From Polynucleobacter hallstattensis (GTDB lineage Bacteria; Pseudomonadota; Gammaproteobacteria; Burkholderiales; Burkholderiaceae), in assembly GCF_018881835.1 (NCBI RefSeq), contig NZ_JACVPO010000001.1, positions 1,166,852 through 1,230,851 of the forward strand: a DNA stretch of 64,000 nucleotides, in the 5' to 3' direction. The position numbers were made by a program, and so were the translations under genes. Of this stretch, positions 39,372 through 49,128 are shown piece after piece. Under the pieces are notes generated by a model. It searched no databases. It saw nothing but the letters and a program-made list of their open reading frames with translations, and was not told where the DNA came from. Each line of letters starts with the position of its first letter. Positions within the stretch are counted from its first letter, which is position 1.

Positions 39372-42197
39372 ATGACTAAACATAGACTCTTGTTGGTAGA
39401 CGGCTCTAGCTACCTCTATCGCGCCTTTCATGCCATGCCAGACCTCAGAAATGGGGCAGGTGACCCAACGGGAGCCATCTATGGAATGGTGAATATGATG
39501 CGCCGAGCCCGCTCAGAACTCAAGGCTGATCACATTGCCTGTGTTTTTGATGCCAAAGGCAAGACTTTCCGGGATGAAATGTATCCCGAGTACAAGGCGC
39601 ATCGCTCCCCTATGCCTGAAGATTTGGTAAAGCAGATTGAGCCGATCCATGCCATGGTGAAAGCCTTGGGCTGGCCGGTATTAATGGTTTCTGGGGTTGA
39701 GGCTGATGATGTGATTGCCACCTTAGCTAGTCAAGCGACCCAAGCTGGTTGGGAAACGATTATTTCTACTGGCGATAAAGATTTGGCTCAGTTGGTGAAC
39801 GCTTCTGTCACCTTAATTAATACGATGACCAATGAGAAGTTGGATATTGATGGTGTCATAGAAAAATTTGGAGTACCCCCAGAGCGAATCGTAGATTACC
39901 TTTCCATCATTGGTGATACGGTCGATAACGTACCGGGCGTTCCTAAGGCCGGCCCTAAAACTGCAAATAAATGGTTGGCTGAATTTGGCGACTTAGACAA
40001 CTTGATGGCAAACGCTGATCAAGTAAAAGGTGTTGTAGGTGAAAACTTGCGAAATAGTTTGGAGTGGCTTCCACAAGCACGACAACTCATTACCGTCAAA
40101 ACCGATTGCGATTTATCGCCACATCTCCCAGGTTTAGATGACTTGCATGCGAAACCAGAAGATGCACCGCTCTTGCGGGAGTTGTTTGAGCACTACGCAT
40201 TTAAGACTTGGTTGCGTGATGTGGAGAGACAGTTGGGGAGTGTGACTTCTGAGTCTGTTGGAGATTTTGATTTAGCTGGTAGCCCCATTAAAAATAGTGC
40301 TGAAGAAAATGTAAAAAGTGCAGTCAAGAAATTTGGCCCCACTGCTACAGAAGCGACAATTGCCTTATCTCAAGAAGCAGCGGATCTACAAGGTGCCATT
40401 GCAAAACACTATGAATGTGTAGTTGATGAAGAGACCTTAGATCGTTGGATTAAAAAAATTGCAGGTGCTGATCTTACGGCGGTTGATACCGAAACTACTA
40501 GCTTAGATGCACTGGCTGCAGAGCTTGTTGGGATCTCGCTTTGCGTCACTCCCGGAGAGGCGTGTTACATACCGTTAGCGCATCGCAATGGAGAAGCTCA
40601 GCTCAGCCGCGAACTGGTTTTAGCGCGCATGAAGCCCTGGTTAGAAAGCGCGACTAATTTAAAGCTAGGGCAAAACCTCAAGTACGACAGCCATATCTTT
40701 GCGAACTATGGTGTTGCTTTGCATGGCATTACTTTTGACACTATGTTGGAATCTTATGTGCTCGAATCGCATATGCCTCACAACATGGATAACTTAGCCG
40801 AGCGACATCTCGGCATGAAGACTATTAAGTATGAAGAGGTATGCGGTAAGGGCGTCCACCAGATTGGCTTTGATCAAGTAGATCTGAAAATCGCCACCGA
40901 CTACGCAGCAGAAGATGCTGACATTACCTTGCGATTACATAAAGTGTTGTGGCCACAAATTCAGGCAAGTCCTGGCCTTCTTTATATTTATGAAAATATC
41001 GAGATGCCAGCAATGCGGGTGCTGGGCATTATGGAACGTAATGGGATTCGGATTGACTCTGCCTTGCTATCTCAGCAAGGTCAAGAAGTTGGCAAACGTC
41101 TGTTAGCTCTAGAGGGTGAGATTCATAAGCTAGCTGGGCAACCGTTTAATATTCAATCCCCTAAGCAGATCGCAGAGATTTTATTTGGGCAGTTAGAGCT
41201 CCCCGTAATTAAAAAGACACCATCGGGTGCGCCATCGACCGATGAAGAAGTGTTGCAGAAGTTGGCGGAGGATTACCCTTTACCAGCGCGTATCTTGGAT
41301 TACCGCAGTCTCGCTAAATTGATGTCGACCTATATCGAGAAGCTCCCACGTATGGCAGACTCTAAAACGGGACGAGTGCATACGAGTTTTTCTCAGGCAA
41401 CTGCGGTGACGGGGCGTTTGGCTTCAAGCGATCCGAACTTACAGAACATTCCTGTGCGCACAGAAGAGGGCCGTCGCATTCGGGAAGCGTTTATTCCGGC
41501 TGAGGGTTGTAAGTTACTTTCTGCCGACTATTCTCAAATTGAATTGCGCATCATGGCGCATATTGCCGAGGATGAAAACTTATTAGCTGCATTCGCTGCT
41601 GGTAAAGACGTGCATCAAGCTACCGCTGCTGAGATCTTTGGTGTTCCGCTGGAAAGTGTCACATCCGAGCAGCGTCGATATGCCAAGGTTATTAACTTTG
41701 GCTTAATTTATGGCATGAGTGCCTTTGGTCTAGCCGGTAATCTGGGTATTGAGCGCTCAGCAGCCCAAAACTACATTGCTAAGTACTTTGATCGTTATCC
41801 AGGAGTTGCTCAGTATATGGAGCGCACTCGCTTGGAGGCCAGAGAGAATGGTTATGTCGAGACGGTCTTTGGTAGGCGTCTATGGCTTCCAGAAATTAAG
41901 GGGAGTGGTCCTCGCCGCCAAGGAGCAGAGCGGGCTGCAATTAATGCGCCAATGCAGGGAACGGCGGCTGACCTGATTAAATTGGCCATGATTGCGGTCG
42001 AAAACTGGTTAGAAAAAGAGCAGCTCAAGACTCGCATGCTGCTCCAGGTCCACGATGAGCTGGTATTTGATGTGCCGCTAGATGAGCTGGAGCTTTTGCA
42101 AGCAAAGCTACCTGATTTAATGTGTAAGGTAGCTGAACTAAAGGTTCCTTTGGTGGTTGGTATTGGGATTGGCGATAATTGGGAAGAAGCACACTAA
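39372..42197 (+). CDS. polA: DNA polymerase I
   Basis: A 941-residue enzyme for Okazaki fragment processing and repair. The 5'-3' exonuclease domain (about 1-290) begins LLLVDGSSYLYRAFHAMPDL. The 3'-5' exonuclease domain keeps its acidic residues: DTET at about 372-375, GQNLKYDSHIF and YAAEDADITL, so proofreading should be active. Polymerase motifs are LSADYSQIELRIMAHI (A), RRYAKVINFGLIYGMS (B) and LLQVHDELVFDV (C). The start MTKHRLLLVDG is chosen by family fit; upstream in-frame codons exist to 39324. Confidence 0.98.
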   Translation: MTKHRLLLVDGSSYLYRAFHAMPDLRNGAGDPTGAIYGMVNMMRRARSELKADHIACVFDAKGKTFRDEMYPEYKAHRSPMPEDLVKQIEPIHAMVKALGWPVLMVSGVEADDVIATLASQATQAGWETIISTGDKDLAQLVNASVTLINTMTNEKLDIDGVIEKFGVPPERIVDYLSIIGDTVDNVPGVPKAGPKTANKWLAEFGDLDNLMANADQVKGVVGENLRNSLEWLPQARQLITVKTDCDLSPHLPGLDDLHAKPEDAPLLRELFEHYAFKTWLRDVERQLGSVTSESVGDFDLAGSPIKNSAEENVKSAVKKFGPTATEATIALSQEAADLQGAIAKHYECVVDEETLDRWIKKIAGADLTAVDTETTSLDALAAELVGISLCVTPGEACYIPLAHRNGEAQLSRELVLARMKPWLESATNLKLGQNLKYDSHIFANYGVALHGITFDTMLESYVLESHMPHNMDNLAERHLGMKTIKYEEVCGKGVHQIGFDQVDLKIATDYAAEDADITLRLHKVLWPQIQASPGLLYIYENIEMPAMRVLGIMERNGIRIDSALLSQQGQEVGKRLLALEGEIHKLAGQPFNIQSPKQIAEILFGQLELPVIKKTPSGAPSTDEEVLQKLAEDYPLPARILDYRSLAKLMSTYIEKLPRMADSKTGRVHTSFSQATAVTGRLASSDPNLQNIPVRTEEGRRIREAFIPAEGCKLLSADYSQIELRIMAHIAEDENLLAAFAAGKDVHQATAAEIFGVPLESVTSEQRRYAKVINFGLIYGMSAFGLAGNLGIERSAAQNYIAKYFDRYPGVAQYMERTRLEARENGYVETVFGRRLWLPEIKGSGPRRQGAERAAINAPMQGTAADLIKLAMIAVENWLEKEQLKTRMLLQVHDELVFDVPLDELELLQAKLPDLMCKVAELKVPLVVGIGIGDNWEEAH

Positions 42198-42213
42198 ATT
42201 GGGAGACTAAGAG

Positions 42214-43110
42214 ATGACAACTAAAAAAGATCAGGGTTCAAACATGGTGTCTAGCGATAGAAGAGGTTTTATGAAAGCCTCTGCTATTACAGCAACAACT
42301 ATGGGAATTGGTTTTGTAGCTGCTTCTGAGCCGGTCATGGCTGCAGCGATCCAAACAGATTTCACCGGCATTAAAGCGGGCGAGCAAATGATTCCAGTAG
42401 GAAGCTTTCAGATGCCCGCTTATATTTCACGTCCAGAAAAATCTAAAGGTAATCTGCCGATTGTGATTGTTGCCAGCGAAATATTTGGTGTACACGAATA
42501 CATTGCCGATGTCACGCGACGTTTTGCTAAATTGGGTTACTTGGCGATTGCCCCAGAATTCTTTACTCGTGCTGGCGATCCGAATACTTACGGCACTATT
42601 GCCGAGATCCAAAAAAATATTGTTGCCGCAACTGGCGATACTCAAGTTCTCAATGACTTACAAGCAGCCTTAGTATGGGCTGGCAAGAACGGTGGCAATT
42701 TGAAAAAAGTTGGCGTTACTGGTTTTTGTTGGGGTGGTCGCATTACTTGGCTATCGGCCACACTGCCTCAGGTTAAGGCTGGTGTAGCTTGGTATGGTCG
42801 TGTCATTGGTGAGAAAACGGAAGGCAATCCGCGCCATCCAGTGGATATTGCCGCTGATCTCAAGGCGCCAGTGCTTGGCTTGTATGGCGGCGCTGATACC
42901 GGCATCTCCCTAGAGAGTGTTGAGCAAATGCGTGAAGCGCTTGCAAAAGCAGCCCCCAAAAATTCAGCAGCCAAAGCCTCTCGTTTTGAAATCTATCCTG
43001 ATGCACCGCATGCCTTCCATGCAGACTACCGCGCTACCTATCGCGAAGGTCCTGCAAAAGATGGCTGGGAAAAATGTATTGCTTGGTTTAAACAAAACGG
43101 GGTTGCCTAA
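42214..43110 (+). CDS. Tat-exported dienelactone hydrolase family protein
   Basis: A 298-residue alpha/beta hydrolase. The N terminus carries a twin-arginine signal (SDRRGFMKAS at about 14-23, then a mild hydrophobic stretch ending near VMAAA). The catalytic triad of the DLH family is visible: C172 in GFCWGGR, D228 in YGGADTG and H266 in APHAFHADYR. The natural substrate is unknown. A good Shine-Dalgarno (GGGAGACTAAGAG) precedes the ATG. It is 16 bp after polA and 5 bp before the ZIP gene. Confidence 0.92.
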   Translation: MTTKKDQGSNMVSSDRRGFMKASAITATTMGIGFVAASEPVMAAAIQTDFTGIKAGEQMIPVGSFQMPAYISRPEKSKGNLPIVIVASEIFGVHEYIADVTRRFAKLGYLAIAPEFFTRAGDPNTYGTIAEIQKNIVAATGDTQVLNDLQAALVWAGKNGGNLKKVGVTGFCWGGRITWLSATLPQVKAGVAWYGRVIGEKTEGNPRHPVDIAADLKAPVLGLYGGADTGISLESVEQMREALAKAAPKNSAAKASRFEIYPDAPHAFHADYRATYREGPAKDGWEKCIAWFKQNGVA

Positions 43111-43115
43111 TTTCC

Positions 43116-43889
43116 ATGTCAGTACTGCAAAGCATCTTGTTGGTAACAGCGCTAGCGGGAACTACTAGCGTTCTCATTGCCGCAAGTTTTTCTTTGTCTT
43201 TGCTATCAAAGATGGTTCATAGCATGGTGAGTGTGTCAGTTGGTATTTTGCTGGCCACCGCCTTGCTCCATTCATTACCTGAAGCCTTCACGATGCCGGA
43301 TGTGAACCCTCAGCTGCTATTTGCTACCTTGCTTGCGGGACTCTTGGGTTTTTTCTTCCTCGAGAAAATTTCTTTATTACGTCATAGCCATCATCATGAA
43401 GGGGATGGTCATGATCATCACCATGGTCATGATGCAGAAGTAGCGGGACGCAGTGGCTGGATGATTTTGGTCGGTGATGGCATACACAATTTTGTGGATG
43501 GTGTTTTGATTGCTGCTGCCTTTATGGCGGATTACCAGGTGGGTATCTTTACTGCGATCGCCATCATTGCTCACGAGATTCCGCAAGAAATTGGTGATTT
43601 CATCGTACTACTGAATGCTGGATTTACTCGTACTCGTGCTTTGATGTACAACTTAATTTGTGGCTTAGCTGCAGTGCTAGGTGGCGTCTTGGCGTACTTC
43701 TTTTTGGAGAGGGCGCATGCGGCAATGCCGTATTTGCTAGTTATTGCCTCAAGTAGTTTTATTTACATTGCAGTGAGTGATCTGATTCCACAAATGCACC
43801 GACGCCCACATTGGGCTGAGTCTTTACGTCAAACGATTTTGATTGCCTGTGGCGTTGGTTTGGTAATTCTGCTGTCACTCTTGCATTAA
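43116..43889 (+). CDS. ZIP family metal transporter
   Basis: A 257-residue membrane protein with about eight hydrophobic segments. A histidine-rich loop lies at 90-106 (RHSHHHEGDGHDHHHGHD), and the metal-path motifs are HNFVDG (124-129) and HEIPQE (153-158), as in ZIP zinc/iron permeases. It probably moves zinc or another divalent cation into the cytoplasm; the metal cannot be told from sequence. It is co-oriented with the hydrolase and converges on sseA with a 4-bp overlap. Confidence 0.94.
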   Translation: MSVLQSILLVTALAGTTSVLIAASFSLSLLSKMVHSMVSVSVGILLATALLHSLPEAFTMPDVNPQLLFATLLAGLLGFFFLEKISLLRHSHHHEGDGHDHHHGHDAEVAGRSGWMILVGDGIHNFVDGVLIAAAFMADYQVGIFTAIAIIAHEIPQEIGDFIVLLNAGFTRTRALMYNLICGLAAVLGGVLAYFFLERAHAAMPYLLVIASSSFIYIAVSDLIPQMHRRPHWAESLRQTILIACGVGLVILLSLLH

Positions 43890-44716
43890 AGAGCTACTGG
43901 TCGGCTTGGGTCGGCACACCATTCGCTCCAGCTACCTGCGTATACACGTGAGCCCTTGAGGCCAGCGATTTCCATGGCTAGTAGGTTATGACAAGCCGTA
44001 ACCCCAGAACCACATTGATGAATCACCTCAGAAGGTTTGGTTGAGCCCAGGAGATCTACAAAGTCTTTAAAAAGTTGCTCTGGGGCCTTAAAACTTTTTC
44101 TGGAAAGATTTTCTCTAAAACAGTAATTAATTGCGTTAGGGATATGTCCACCAATAGGATCTAAGGTTTCATTTTGACCATGGAAGCGATCACTTGCACG
44201 AGCATCAATAATGACATTCGTTTTAGCTTGAAGATTATGAACAACTTCTTCTACTGTCACTAAGCCAACATAAGGCATTGTGGGTACTAGCGTTGTTGTT
44301 GGATTTGCTTCGCGTGGCATTGTGCCGATGGGACCATTCCAAGCATCTAGTCCACCATCCAAGACTTGTACATTGGCATGGCCGGTAGCTTTGAGCATCC
44401 ACCAGAGGCGACTGGCATAGACAGAGCCTTGATTATCGTAGGCAATGACTAAAGTGTTGGAGTCAATGCCTAAGCGAGATTTGGTTTGCGCCCAAGCCTG
44501 CGGACTAGGTAGCGGATGGCGACCATTCTTGCCCGTCTTTTCACCAGACAAATCGTGGTCTAGATCGATATAGAGTGCTCCTGGAATATGACCTTCTAAA
44601 TAGGACTTGCGACCGGCTAGTGGATCGACTAAATCAAAGCGGCAATCGCACAGTAAAACATTCTCACCACTGTTAATAATTTCTTCTAATTGATTTGCAG
44701 TAATGAGAGGCGTCAT
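43886..44716 (-). CDS. sseA: 3-mercaptopyruvate sulfurtransferase
   Basis: A 276-residue two-domain rhodanese. The active-site loop in the second domain is CGSGVTA starting at C235, which is the mercaptopyruvate sulfurtransferase version rather than the CRxGx[R/T] thiosulfate version. Other blocks are LLCDCRFDLVDPLAGRKSYL and GGLDAWNG. No signal peptide, so cytoplasmic. The start has GGAAG at 5 nt. It is 38 bp downstream of the Rieske oxygenase gene and could share its transcript. Confidence 0.92.
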   Translation of the reverse strand: MTPLITANQLEEIINSGENVLLCDCRFDLVDPLAGRKSYLEGHIPGALYIDLDHDLSGEKTGKNGRHPLPSPQAWAQTKSRLGIDSNTLVIAYDNQGSVYASRLWWMLKATGHANVQVLDGGLDAWNGPIGTMPREANPTTTLVPTMPYVGLVTVEEVVHNLQAKTNVIIDARASDRFHGQNETLDPIGGHIPNAINYCFRENLSRKSFKAPEQLFKDFVDLLGSTKPSEVIHQCGSGVTACHNLLAMEIAGLKGSRVYAGSWSEWCADPSRPVAL

Positions 44717-44754
44717 GATGGCTTCCTATAGATAGCGTGATGGGTGTTACTGAA

Positions 44755-45861
44755 TTATGCGCCTTGATAATTCATGGCTCGACGGTACCATTCATGAAAA
44801 TGTTGCATGCCGTCTTCCATGGGGCTTTGGTATGGGCCCACTTCATTTTGACCGCGGGCTAGTAAGGCGGCGCGACCAGCATCCATGCGCTCTGCAATTT
44901 CATCATCCTCAATGCAGGTTTCCATATAGGCTGCGCGTTCTGCTTCTACGAATTCTCGTTCAAAGAGTGCGATTTCTTCTGGGTAATAAAATTCCACCAC
45001 ATTACGTGTTTTATTAGGGCCCAATGGATGTAATGTAGAAACACATAAAACACCCGGGTACCATTCGACCATCACATTGGGATAGTAGGTAAGCCAGATA
45101 GCGCCATGTCGGGGTGTCTTGCCTTGATGATGGCGCAACACTGCCTCATGCCACTTTTGATAGATGGGTGAGCCAGGTTTTTCTAAGTTCTTGTGAATAC
45201 CAACCGTCTGCACGCTATGCCAGTCACCGAATTCCCAGCGTAAGTCTTCGCAAGAAACAAACTTACCTAAGCCTGGATGAAAGGGCACTACGTGATAGTC
45301 CTCAAGGTAGACCTCAATAAAAGTCTTCCAGTTGTAATTGCACTCATGGACCTCAACATGGTCTAGAACGTAGCCTTCAAAGTTGAGATCATCAGCTACG
45401 CTAAGCCTAGCAAGATCGGTGCGTACATCACGTGGACCCTCAAATAGAAGTCCTTGCCAATTCTGCAAAGGTGATTTACCGAGATTGAGGCAGGGCTTAT
45501 CTTCAAAATGGGGTGCGCCCATAAGTTGACCGTTTAAATCATAGGTCCAGCGGTGTAAGGGGCAAATAATGTTATCTGCTCTCCCTTTGCCATTGAGCAT
45601 GAGCGCTTGGCGATGGCGGCAGACATTAGAAAGGAGTTCAACGCCCGCTTGGTTTCGGACCAATAAGCGGCCTTCATTCTCGGATATCAAAGTTTGGTAA
45701 GAACCAATCTCGGGAACCATGAGTTCGTGACCAACATAGCCTGGGCCCTGCTTAAAAAGCAGTTCAATCTCACGCTGATAGAGATCAACGTCAAAATAGG
45801 CCGAAACCGGCAGTTGTAAGTTGGACGGCGCAAGCTGCTGCGCGGTAGCCAGATTAGTCAT
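44755..45861 (-). CDS. Rieske non-heme iron oxygenase, alpha subunit
   Basis: A 368-residue oxygenase. The Rieske 2Fe-2S ligands are C81, H83, C100 and H103 (CRHRQ and CPLHRW). The mononuclear iron histidines are H190 and H195 in EDYHVVPFH. The substrate cannot be named; the family includes choline, betaine and aromatic-ring oxygenases. A GTG three codons upstream is an alternative start. A TATAAT on the minus strand (45954-45949), about 90 nt upstream, is the likely -10 box. It needs a reductase partner; the flavin reductase at 22046 is a candidate only by type. Confidence 0.92.
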   Translation of the reverse strand: MTNLATAQQLAPSNLQLPVSAYFDVDLYQREIELLFKQGPGYVGHELMVPEIGSYQTLISENEGRLLVRNQAGVELLSNVCRHRQALMLNGKGRADNIICPLHRWTYDLNGQLMGAPHFEDKPCLNLGKSPLQNWQGLLFEGPRDVRTDLARLSVADDLNFEGYVLDHVEVHECNYNWKTFIEVYLEDYHVVPFHPGLGKFVSCEDLRWEFGDWHSVQTVGIHKNLEKPGSPIYQKWHEAVLRHHQGKTPRHGAIWLTYYPNVMVEWYPGVLCVSTLHPLGPNKTRNVVEFYYPEEIALFEREFVEAERAAYMETCIEDDEIAERMDAGRAALLARGQNEVGPYQSPMEDGMQHFHEWYRRAMNYQGA

Positions 45862-46023
45862 TCTCCCCACCCCCGAAAACGTCAGCCGAAGCTAAGCGGA
45901 ATAACCAATCCAACCATCGACGGATCGATATTGGAAAGGAAGGAAGCGATTATACCCATCTGACCCTCATCTCGCTTTAATATAGGGGGCTACATCTCTT
46001 AGAAATTTGAAGGAAATAAGCCA

Positions 46024-46257
46024 ATGCCAGCGAAGAAATCTGAAGATCAGAAGCCCGGTCTTGAGCTGCAAATCGACCCTAATTTGCGTTATGAGCAGGC
46101 TGTCAAGGAGCTGGAAAAGCTGATTTCAGATATGGAATCGGGCAAATTCTCTTTGGAAGAGACACTTTTGGCTTATCAGCGTGGTGCAGCACTTCTAAAA
46201 CATTGCCAGGCTATGCTTGCTCAAGTTGAGCAGCAAGTTCGGGTATTTGAGGCCTAA
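46024..46257 (+). CDS. xseB: Exodeoxyribonuclease VII small subunit
   Basis: A 77-residue helical protein with the family core RYEQAVKELEKLISDMESGKFSLEETLLAYQRG (given here in pieces: YEQAVKELEKLI, ESGKFSLEETL). It pairs with XseA to degrade single-stranded DNA. Start chosen by GAAGGAAA about 8 nt upstream. xseB-ispA-dxs is the classic proteobacterial gene order, seen here with 22 bp and 16 bp gaps. Confidence 0.95.
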   Translation: MPAKKSEDQKPGLELQIDPNLRYEQAVKELEKLISDMESGKFSLEETLLAYQRGAALLKHCQAMLAQVEQQVRVFEA

Positions 46258-46279
46258 GCCCCTCTGAGACTTGGCCTTT

Positions 46280-47182
46280 ATGAACCACGCACTTTCATTT
46301 GAAGATTGGGTTCGTGCTCACGGGCAGCGAACTGAATTGGTTCTCGAGAGTTTGCTCGATGCTGCGAATGCTAATCCTGCACGTTTGCACGCAGCCATGC
46401 GTTACGCCGCTCAAGGTGGCGGTAAGCGTATTCGTCCTTTATTGGTTTATGCGGCTGGTGAGCTAGGTGATGATTCCGGCGAAGAGAAAAATAATGCCCT
46501 AGATTCTGCTGCCTTTGCAATCGAATGTATTCACGCCTACTCCTTGGTGCACGATGATTTGCCTTGTATGGATGATGATGATTTACGTCGTGGACGTCCT
46601 ACTGTGCATAAGGCTTATGACGAGGCGACTGCTTTATTGGTTGGCGATGCATTACAAACTCGTGCATTTGAGGTTTTGGCAAATACGCAGTGCGATGGGA
46701 GCACGCGCTTGGCAATGATCAGCGCGTTGGCTAGTGCGTCTGGTTCGCGCGGTATGGCTGGTGGTCAGGCAATTGATTTGGAGAGTGTGGGTAAAAAATT
46801 AGATCTCATAGGCTTAAAACAAATGCATGCGATGAAAACAGGCGCTTTGCTTTCTTGTTCAGTGCAGATGGGCGGCATTGCTGCCAAGCTCAATTCGATT
46901 CAAATGCAGCATCTCAAAAATTACTCTGAAGCTTTAGGCCTGGCCTTTCAAATTGTGGATGATGTTTTGGACGTCACTGCAGATAGTCAAACTTTGGGTA
47001 AAACCGCAGGAAAAGACGCAGCTAACGACAAGCCCACCTATGTGACCTTGATGGGTTTAGACTATGCCAAGAAAGCGGCAACCGATTTACAAGAAACGGC
47101 AATTGCCAGCTTAGAGAGTTTTGGCGCTAAAGCCCAAGCCCTGAAAGATTTGGCTCTATTAGTGGTTAATAGAGGTAAATAA
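46280..47182 (+). CDS. ispA: Farnesyl diphosphate synthase / polyprenyl synthetase
   Basis: A 300-residue trans-prenyltransferase. The first aspartate-rich motif lies in [17 protein letters not shown] (about 92-101) and the second in [11 protein letters not shown]. It also has [14 protein letters not shown]. It condenses IPP with DMAPP and GPP to farnesyl diphosphate, using products of ispH (19750) and the pathway opened by dxs next door. The ATG at 46280 is preferred over a TTG three codons upstream. Confidence 0.97.
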   Translation: MNHALSFEDWVRAHGQRTELVLESLLDAANANPARLHAAMRYAAQGGGKRIRPLLVYAAGELGDDSGEEKNNALDSAAFAIECIHAYSLVHDDLPCMDDDDLRRGRPTVHKAYDEATALLVGDALQTRAFEVLANTQCDGSTRLAMISALASASGSRGMAGGQAIDLESVGKKLDLIGLKQMHAMKTGALLSCSVQMGGIAAKLNSIQMQHLKNYSEALGLAFQIVDDVLDVTADSQTLGKTAGKDAANDKPTYVTLMGLDYAKKAATDLQETAIASLESFGAKAQALKDLALLVVNRGK

Positions 47183-47198
47183 GATTACTAAAGATTTG

Positions 47199-49103
47199 AT
47201 GACTTTAAATTCCATTCACTCCCCTGCAGATTTAAAAAAACTCTCTCGCGAGCAACTGCCTGCGCTTGCAGATGAGTTGCGCCAGTTTGTGTTGGATTCA
47301 GTATCTAAAACGGGTGGACATCTTTCCTCTAACTTAGGTACGGTCGAGTTATCCATCGCCTTGCACTATGTATTTGATACCCCGCATGATCGGATTGTGT
47401 GGGATGTGGGTCACCAAAGTTATCCGCACAAAATTTTGACTGGTCGTCGTGAGCGAATGGGTAGCTTGCGCCAGTTGAATGGCTTGTCAGGTTTTCCACG
47501 TCGTGCTGAAAGTGAGTACGATGCCTTTGGTACTGGCCACTCTTCAACGAGTATTTCTGCGGCAATGGGCATGGCTCGCGCTTTCCAAACTAAGGGTGAG
47601 AAGCAAGTCGCCGTTGCGGTGATTGGCGATAGCGCCATGACTGGCGGTATGGCATTTGAAGCCATGAACAATGCGGGTGTGTATGAGGACCTACCATTAG
47701 TAGTCATTCTGAATGACAACGATATGTCGATCTCGCCAGCAGTGGGTGCACTCAATCGACACCTTGCTAGACTATTGAGCGGCAATATTTACTCTGCAAC
47801 CAAGAAGGGTATCGATAGCGTTCTATCCATTGCACCACCTTTGCGTGAGTTTGCTAAACGCTTAGAAGATCATGCTAAGGGCATGGTTTCCCCATCCACT
47901 ATTTTTGAAGAGTTTGGTTTTAACTACTTCGGCCCAATCGATGGCCATGACTTGGATGCTCTCATTCCGATGTTGCAAAATGTACGCCGCTTGGCGCTTG
48001 AGGGGCGCGGCCCCCAGTTCTTGCATGTAGTCACTCGCAAAGGTCAGGGCTATGAGTTGGCTGAAGCAGATCCGGTGCTATATCACGGACCAAGTAAGTT
48101 CAATCCAGAAGAGGGGGTTAAGAAGTCCGCCACTCCTTCTCAAAAAACCTTTACTCAAGTATTTGGTGAATGGCTGTGCGATATGGCGCATGCTGATCCA
48201 TTGCTGATTGGTATTACGCCAGCAATGCGTGAAGGCTCTGGACTGGTGGAGTTTGAAAAGAATTTCCCTAAGCGTTATTACGATGTTGGTATTGCTGAAC
48301 AACATGCAGTGACTTTTGCTGCTGGTATGGCCTGTGAAGGTATGAAGCCAGTAGTAGCTATTTACTCCACCTTTCTGCAGCGAGCCTATGATCAACTCAT
48401 TCATGATGTCGCGATTCAGGATCTACCGGTACTGTTTGCATTAGATCGTGCTGGTTTAGTTGGGGCGGATGGTGCAACTCATGCTGGTGCGTATGACATT
48501 CCATACCTTCGCTGCATCCCCAATATGTTGGTCTTGACGCCGGCTGATGAAGCAGAGTGTCGTGATTTACTGACGACTGCATATCATCAGCCGCACCCAA
48601 GCGCAGTGCGCTATCCACGCGGTGCTGGTGTTGGAACGATTCCTTCAAAAGAATTACGTACTGTGCCACTAGGTAAAGGTGAAGTGCGTCGTAAGTCGAG
48701 CGCGCCTGCTGGTCAGCGTATTGCTATTTTGGCTTTTGGCACCTTGCTTTATCCAGCGCTCGAAGTGGCTGAACAAATGGATGCCTCAGTTGCTAATATG
48801 CGTTTTGTTAAGCCCTTGGATCTTGAGCTTCTTAAATCCTTGGCGCAAGACCATGATTATTTTGTGACGATTGAAGATGGTGCGATTCAGGGTGGTGCAG
48901 GCAGTGCGTGCTTAGAGGCACTTTCTGCAATGGTGATAAACAAACCCCTTTTGCAATTAGGTCTTCCTGATGTATTCGTGGAGCATGGCGATTACAAGCT
49001 CCTGATGAGTCAATGTGGCTTGGACGTTGCGGGGATTACAAAGGCTATTTCTCTACGTTTTCCCGCTAAAACTGCAGTAAATCCTGTGGCTGTAGGCAAA
49101 TAA
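47199..49103 (+). CDS. dxs: 1-deoxy-D-xylulose-5-phosphate synthase
   Basis: A 634-residue thiamine-diphosphate enzyme that condenses pyruvate and glyceraldehyde-3-phosphate, the first committed MEP step. Blocks seen are [35 protein letters not shown] (ThDP/Mg site), [19 protein letters not shown] and [18 protein letters not shown]. Start ATG at 47199; a TTG one codon upstream is in frame. It forms one unit with xseB and ispA. Confidence 0.98.
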   Translation: MTLNSIHSPADLKKLSREQLPALADELRQFVLDSVSKTGGHLSSNLGTVELSIALHYVFDTPHDRIVWDVGHQSYPHKILTGRRERMGSLRQLNGLSGFPRRAESEYDAFGTGHSSTSISAAMGMARAFQTKGEKQVAVAVIGDSAMTGGMAFEAMNNAGVYEDLPLVVILNDNDMSISPAVGALNRHLARLLSGNIYSATKKGIDSVLSIAPPLREFAKRLEDHAKGMVSPSTIFEEFGFNYFGPIDGHDLDALIPMLQNVRRLALEGRGPQFLHVVTRKGQGYELAEADPVLYHGPSKFNPEEGVKKSATPSQKTFTQVFGEWLCDMAHADPLLIGITPAMREGSGLVEFEKNFPKRYYDVGIAEQHAVTFAAGMACEGMKPVVAIYSTFLQRAYDQLIHDVAIQDLPVLFALDRAGLVGADGATHAGAYDIPYLRCIPNMLVLTPADEAECRDLLTTAYHQPHPSAVRYPRGAGVGTIPSKELRTVPLGKGEVRRKSSAPAGQRIAILAFGTLLYPALEVAEQMDASVANMRFVKPLDLELLKSLAQDHDYFVTIEDGAIQGGAGSACLEALSAMVINKPLLQLGLPDVFVEHGDYKLLMSQCGLDVAGITKAISLRFPAKTAVNPVAVGK

Positions 49104-49128
49104 GTCATTTTTGCCTGAAAATAGAGTC

